Assembly: GCF_958295425.1 (NCBI RefSeq)
Contig: NC_081143.1
Location: forward strand, 24,559,281-24,623,280
Source of the DNA: Solea solea
Lineage: Eukaryota; Chordata; Actinopteri; Pleuronectiformes; Soleidae
Direction of reading: 5' to 3'
DNA length: 64,000 bases
Shown: positions 59,253-64,000 of the stretch, in pieces
Layout of the letters: the number at the start of each line of letters is the position of its first letter
Numbering within the stretch: position 1 is the first letter of the stretch
The notes under the pieces: model-generated
What the model was told of the DNA's origin: nothing
What the model saw: only the letters and a program-made list of their open reading frames with translations
The model's database searches: none
Translations under genes and position numbers: made by a program

Positions 59253-61023
59253 GCTGTTAAATAGAGGTCAAGCAGTTCATTGCCTTAATTAATCAGCTCA
59301 GATGATGCGTTTTACAATCTATCAGCATCGGCGGATCCCGGCTGCAGTACAGTCATGGAGACTCTGTAGCCATGGTTACTACTGGCTAGTAGCACACCTA
59401 GCACAAATAGCACATCAATGGGTCAATGGTATACATTTGCTCATTTAGTGTCATGTGATTTTCTACCGATGATTCATGACAAAACAAAGGCCTGTAGCTG
59501 ATGCATTCAAGGAAACTTGTAAATTGAATCACTTCTGCAGTCCAAATAATAAAAGATCTTATTGCCTGCCGTTTTTTTCATTTCTAAAGTTTTCCATTGC
59601 GTAGAGGCGGGCAGGGGCTATTGGCTGAGTGTCAATCATCATTATTCTGTCAGCCTTTGAAAAATCCACTATCGGTGAATCTCTGTCTCACTCAAGGGTT
59701 GATTTACCAGCAGTAAAGACGCCGTCAGTGAAATAGTTAAGTTCAACTGTGTTCCTCAGTAAATGTAGGAGAAATATTCGTAGTATTCCACACAACACTT
59801 TATTATCCAATCAGGAGCCAAAGAGGCGGTCCTCTCCGTGTCTGCGTTTAGGTTGTTTATCCTTGAATAAAACCGTTAAGTCTCTCAAAATAAAAAAGTT
59901 TGTGACCAAACGTGAAGGTTGTAATTGCACGTTTGGCTGCTGTTTGACCACATACGAATCCAGTGGCTACCGATTACTGTTGAGTGTTTCATTTCAGAAA
60001 CACTAGCAGTCGGTCCAGGAATATCAGCCTTGGCTGCAGATGTGTGTCTACACTTATTCCACCACAAACTCCAGCAAGAAATCAGATTTGTGAACTGCGT
60101 GTGTCTTTATTTACAGATTGGCCTTAAAACCAATGCACAGCAAGAGTTATCAAGAACAGACAAGGGTATTATCAGCAAGTCTTGGGGCTGTATGTGTTGG
60201 CTGTGTTGTGATTTATCTTGCCATATTCAATTATGTTGAAATTACCGACACACATTCTTCCAACAACTCTGCCCCAGTTAGGAAATGACTACGTTTGGCA
60301 ATCTTCTCGACAATCCTCTTATCGAATCCTACAAGTAAAGGCTGTGCATTTCCACTGTTTCTCCTCTCTCAGTCACAAACACGCACACACACATTTTCAC
60401 ACATGCATGCACGCACACTAAACCAGAGTTTTCCTCGGAGGCCTTGCTGCAGCTGGTAGGGGATTAAGAGGTCAGGAGTCAAAAGGGCGACCAGTCAACC
60501 TGTAGACCGCGACAAGAAACTGACATAGCAGAAAGAATTCAGGCAGAAAGTGGGACACAGAGATGAGAGAAGTGTTCAGTGAGAATCAGACATACAGTCC
60601 AGATATGAAAGATCAGCCTCGCTGTGGTTCCCCATTTTTGCTCTTGGCTGAATGCCCTAACCCTAACCCGCCAAAGATTGACGTTTCAAGATCAGAATCA
60701 CGTCAGGGCTTGTGCGAATGTTATTGACGTGTTTATCGCGATGACATCAGGTTAGGGTCATGTTTTCGACAATGAGACTTGGCGCTAGGTGCTACAGAAC
60801 TCGCAGTGTGTGTGGTATTTTTGAAAGCGATCTCTTGAAATCAGCCGCAGTGAAACGCCAAAACCTGTTTATTAATCCAGATAAAAATGAGAAAGAATGG
60901 CTCGATACAATCTTTTAGGGTCCGATAAGATATGATATTTCAACCGTAAATGTTTACTGATACGATATCAGTCCACTGTAGTATTTGACCTCTTATAAAC
61001 AACATATAACCAGCTATTTCAAG
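59253..61023. other. Gene-free stretch
   Basis: Nothing is recognised other than a short (AC) tract near 60377-60392 and 'ccctaaccctaaccc' near 60657. Confidence 0.5.
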
Positions 61024-61219
61024 TAGAGATATTCCGATCCGATATTGATTTTATCGGACTGCCTCTAAAATCTCTGATATAAGCACTCTGATACAAGCAG
61101 TCCATTCCGCTCCAGCAGCACTCGTTGTGATCACGTGGGCTCTGTGTTGGATATCGGCATCGGCCAATACTCAAGGGTTCAATATCGGTATCGTATCGTA
61201 AGTGTCGGGAGATCCCTAA
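61024..61219. mobile_element. Short MITE-like element
   Basis: About 195 bp. The left end 'tagagatattccgatccgat' and the reverse complement of the right end, 'tagggatctcccgacactta', form imperfect inverted termini. The interior has 'atatcggcatcggccaat' and 'ggttcaatatcggtatcg'. It resembles a common fish hAT-type MITE. Confidence 0.6.
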
Positions 61220-63763
61220 TTTCAAGACATCTCTCTTTACGGTAAAGTTGCCTGTGTTTATTGCAGCATTGAATTTCCGATTATTTTGGTCAGTATGGGA
61301 CCGATATGGAGTATCATATCAGCTCATGTATTTTTTTCCCATGTCTCTAAGAACATTACACATTAACTTGTCTGTCGGCAAATTTGTACACAGATTAAAA
61401 AAAATATTTCTGTACCACACATCCTATATCTTCTATTTTTTGAGCCTGAAAACATTGTTAAAAACAGAGGGACAAACTAAATGATGTGTATGATACAAAG
61501 CATCCGTTTTAAAACACCCTTGGAAGTGTTAAACTGCATTAGACTAAAATGTCATAGGCACTTTATTTTTGTGGGTGACGCTGTAATGTTTGCTTTACTG
61601 GAACAGCAGTGCTAAAACACGCTGAAAGCTGAAAATAATTATGCAGCACAAACAGCAACTCTCCATAAAAACCTTACAAACAGTCAACAAGGCCTCAGTT
61701 TATTCTCTCATCACGCCCACATGACATTTAAGGAATAAGACGAAACCGATTTCAGTGTGGTCGGTTTGTATACAGGTAGAAATTGCCAGAGACAAACTCT
61801 AGTTAAACGCGCCCTCATTCTAACTTTATAACCAGTTATTTGTTGGAGCTTTTGTCTCAGAATTACTTTGCACTTGACTCTGCACGTTATCGTCCGCCCG
61901 CTGAATTCAGTGTAGAACACTGTGGCTGTGGGCAGAGCCAGTGGTATTTTTTAATTTGGACATCTTGTTCACAGATGAGAGACAAAAGCCACTTCAAAGA
62001 GGCAGCAAGTGGCAGCGGGAGAAGTGAGCAGTGTTTGCTGTGCGTCGTACGCACGTGGATGAGCGGCGCTTCAAAGGAAAGGACAAAAAAAAAAAAAGGA
62101 CAATAACCGTCAACGAAGCAAACGGAGAGCCAAAGGACAAAGTCAGAAAATAGATTGTTTTGTGTGTTCGTATTCGCAGAACAGCGCAGAGACACAGGAC
62201 ACTCCTATTGACTGCTGTACCGAGCACCTCTGCTAGTTAGCATCACTGGAAAGATCACGGTTTCAACATTTGCAAAAACTGCCCACACTTAAAAATGGAA
62301 AGACTTCATGTCTCGGGTGTCGTTCTTTCTTAATTTCTTAATTTCCCCATATGCCCCTCAAAGGATGCACTTCTACGCTGAAGTTTTCATGCTACATTAA
62401 GTTCTTTTAGCTCACTTAAGTAGCCTTTAGCATTTTTAAGACTGATTGCAGTCATGTGACTAGGCTCTACAATTGAAAATCTATAAAAAATAGACTCACT
62501 TATATTTAATGACGTTGTTCTTGGACGACAGGACTGAGACAAAAACAAAGTGACACAGGACAAGGGCGACGAGGACTATTTACACATGGAGGTAGGGGAA
62601 CACAGGTGAAACCAATGAGGGGCGGGGTTGGCAGTCTTAACGGAGGGAAAATCACCCCAAGGGAGGAAGTCAGGATTTGAGAACAGAAGGAAAAGATGAG
62701 CACAAAATAAAACAGGAAGTGCATGAGAAGACTGGACATGAGTGACTTTAACAGACACAAAGGACCGACATGAACAAGACGTGACAGAATAAACATGATT
62801 ATCATTTATTGTGTCACAAGCTGGTGAAACAAGTAGGAAATCCTCCATTGATTGCTTTACTTGGCGTTTGTGCTTTAAGAAGTCTATGAAGGATTCACCT
62901 TTGTAGACTAAGTCCTTCAAAACTTGGACAATCTAAAAGTGCATTTCTGTGATTTTGGACAGAGATACAGAACGTGGATATGCTGTAGAAATGCACATAG
63001 TTTCCAGCGTTTGTATCTTTTCTACTAATTTGTGCACAAATCCCCAGAGTGTACTTTGGTTGTACTCTGACACCTGCCAGGTTTTGTTTCTAAGTCAGAC
63101 CGGACAGTGTTTATTTCTTTGTGTCTGCAACGTGTACTGCAACATTGGGACTGGCTAAACCAAGACGGTGCGTAAACACAGACAGAGCAATGCAAGTCCA
63201 AGACACACAGTCAGTGGGTCAGTCAGCTGCAGAAGCCTTTGACGAGGCCAAGACACACCAGACTGTTGCTGTTAGTGCAACAGATGGGACAAATTAGACA
63301 AATTGAGGTAGCAAATGACCTGATGGAGCAATTTCCTCATAGCAGTGAAGGGAACGTTAATAATATATCTGTGCGTGAGTTTAAATTGGGCTGTTGGATC
63401 GGTTTAGAGCCTTCTGGGTGTCACCCAACTCTCAGCTCGTTAAGATTTACTCGTATTGGCTGGCAAGAGATACCTTTCTATTCCTATATGCTGTGTGTTC
63501 CAAATGGCGCGTTACATATTATATATTATTATTATGCTATAGGTCTTGGATAGAACAGAGAGAATTATTACAAGACGAGTGTCAGTTTAGCGTTATATTG
63601 GGGTCAGAGAACAACTCATGACAGGGAGCAAAAGCTCATTAGTATTACTAGACTGGTTTATATATCATATGAAGAGAGCAGCTCAAAGATCTCATACTGC
63701 ATTGTTTATCAGGGCAGCAGTCAAATGAGGTCACTTGTTGTTTCACTGGGAGACTGTGGATGT

Positions 63764-63811
<48 letters not shown>

Positions 63812-63960
63812 ACACGCCATTCGTCCACACAAACACAACAGCGACATTTTTCTCTCCAAACATCCCCACAAGCCCCAGGGCTTTTCTCTTTAAGAGTCGT
63901 GTGTCAGCGCCCGGCCGTCAGTGGAGCATGTCGTTGCCCTTCCTTCACATTTCTCCTCAG
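61220..63960. other. Gene-free stretch, probable intron end
   Basis: 62575-62740 has wording ('ggaacacaggtgaaaccaat') typical of dispersed fish repeats. (TG)n lies at 63766-63808. No other exon is supported. Confidence 0.45.
63766..63808. repeat. (TG)n microsatellite
   Basis: Pure TG tract. Confidence 0.95.
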
Positions 63961-64000
63961 AGTCTGGTTTCACCACAGAGGGTGCGTCAGAGCTGGCGAG
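63961..64000 (+). CDS. Possible exon truncated by the window edge
   Basis: The good acceptor 'ccttcacatttctcctcag' ends at 63960, and all three frames after it are open for the 40 bases available. It could be the second exon of the gene whose CpG-rich leader lies at 51.34-51.70 kb. The product cannot be recognised from 13 codons. Confidence 0.25.

Overview
The window looks like ordinary nuclear DNA from a ray-finned (teleost) fish. The evidence is AT-rich non-coding sequence, intron-containing vertebrate-type genes, very dense AC, AG and AT microsatellites, and several interspersed repeat types typical of teleosts: hAT-like MITEs, repeats with 'ggataaagc...GGATG/GAATG' tails, and a degraded LINE reverse transcriptase. 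No prokaryotic gene structure, CRISPR array, rRNA gene or convincing tRNA gene is present.

The clear protein-coding content is a cluster of three type II membrane glycosyltransferases of family GT31 (beta-1,3-galactosyltransferase, B3GALT1/2/5-like), between about 18.0 and 37.4 kb. Gene 1 (+) has a 29-nt coding exon (18044-18072) spliced across about 3.8 kb to its main exon (21850-22954). Gene 2 (+) has a non-coding first exon near 28.4-28.55 kb and a single coding exon (30496-31551). Gene 3 (-) has a single coding exon (36350-35406) and a non-coding first exon near 37.24-37.4 kb. Genes 2 and 3 converge tail to tail and are close paralogues (about 50 differences in about 274 aligned residues by hand count); gene 1 is more diverged. 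A broken fragment of a gene 1-like sequence lies at 24858-24977. All three proteins keep the family motifs (RDAIRxTWG, DSD metal site, E-D acidic pair, C-terminal Cys), so all are probably active Golgi enzymes that extend glycan chains. Acceptor specificity cannot be read from the sequence.

Layout: 1-9.7 kb, non-coding with microsatellites, repeats and a LINE RT fragment. 9.7-10.35 kb, CpG-containing promoter-like patch with a possible first exon. 10.35-17.8 kb, repeats plus one GC-rich segment open on both strands (14.67-14.99 kb). 17.8-37.4 kb, the glycosyltransferase cluster with its introns and transposon remnants. 37.4-51.3 kb, gene-poor and repeat-rich. 51.34-52.3 kb, a strong CpG-rich block containing a probable untranslated first exon of an unidentified plus-strand gene (donor at 51699). 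52.3-64 kb, probably the long first intron of that gene, with MITEs; a good splice acceptor at 63959-63960 may begin its next exon at the window edge.

The most interesting results are the start of gene 1 obtained by splicing, the degenerate gene 1 duplicate, and an inverted pair of one hairpin-type transposon family on either side of gene 1 and its fragment. Others are a transposon-like repeat 8 nt after the gene 2 stop codon, and very different stem lengths in otherwise similar enzymes.
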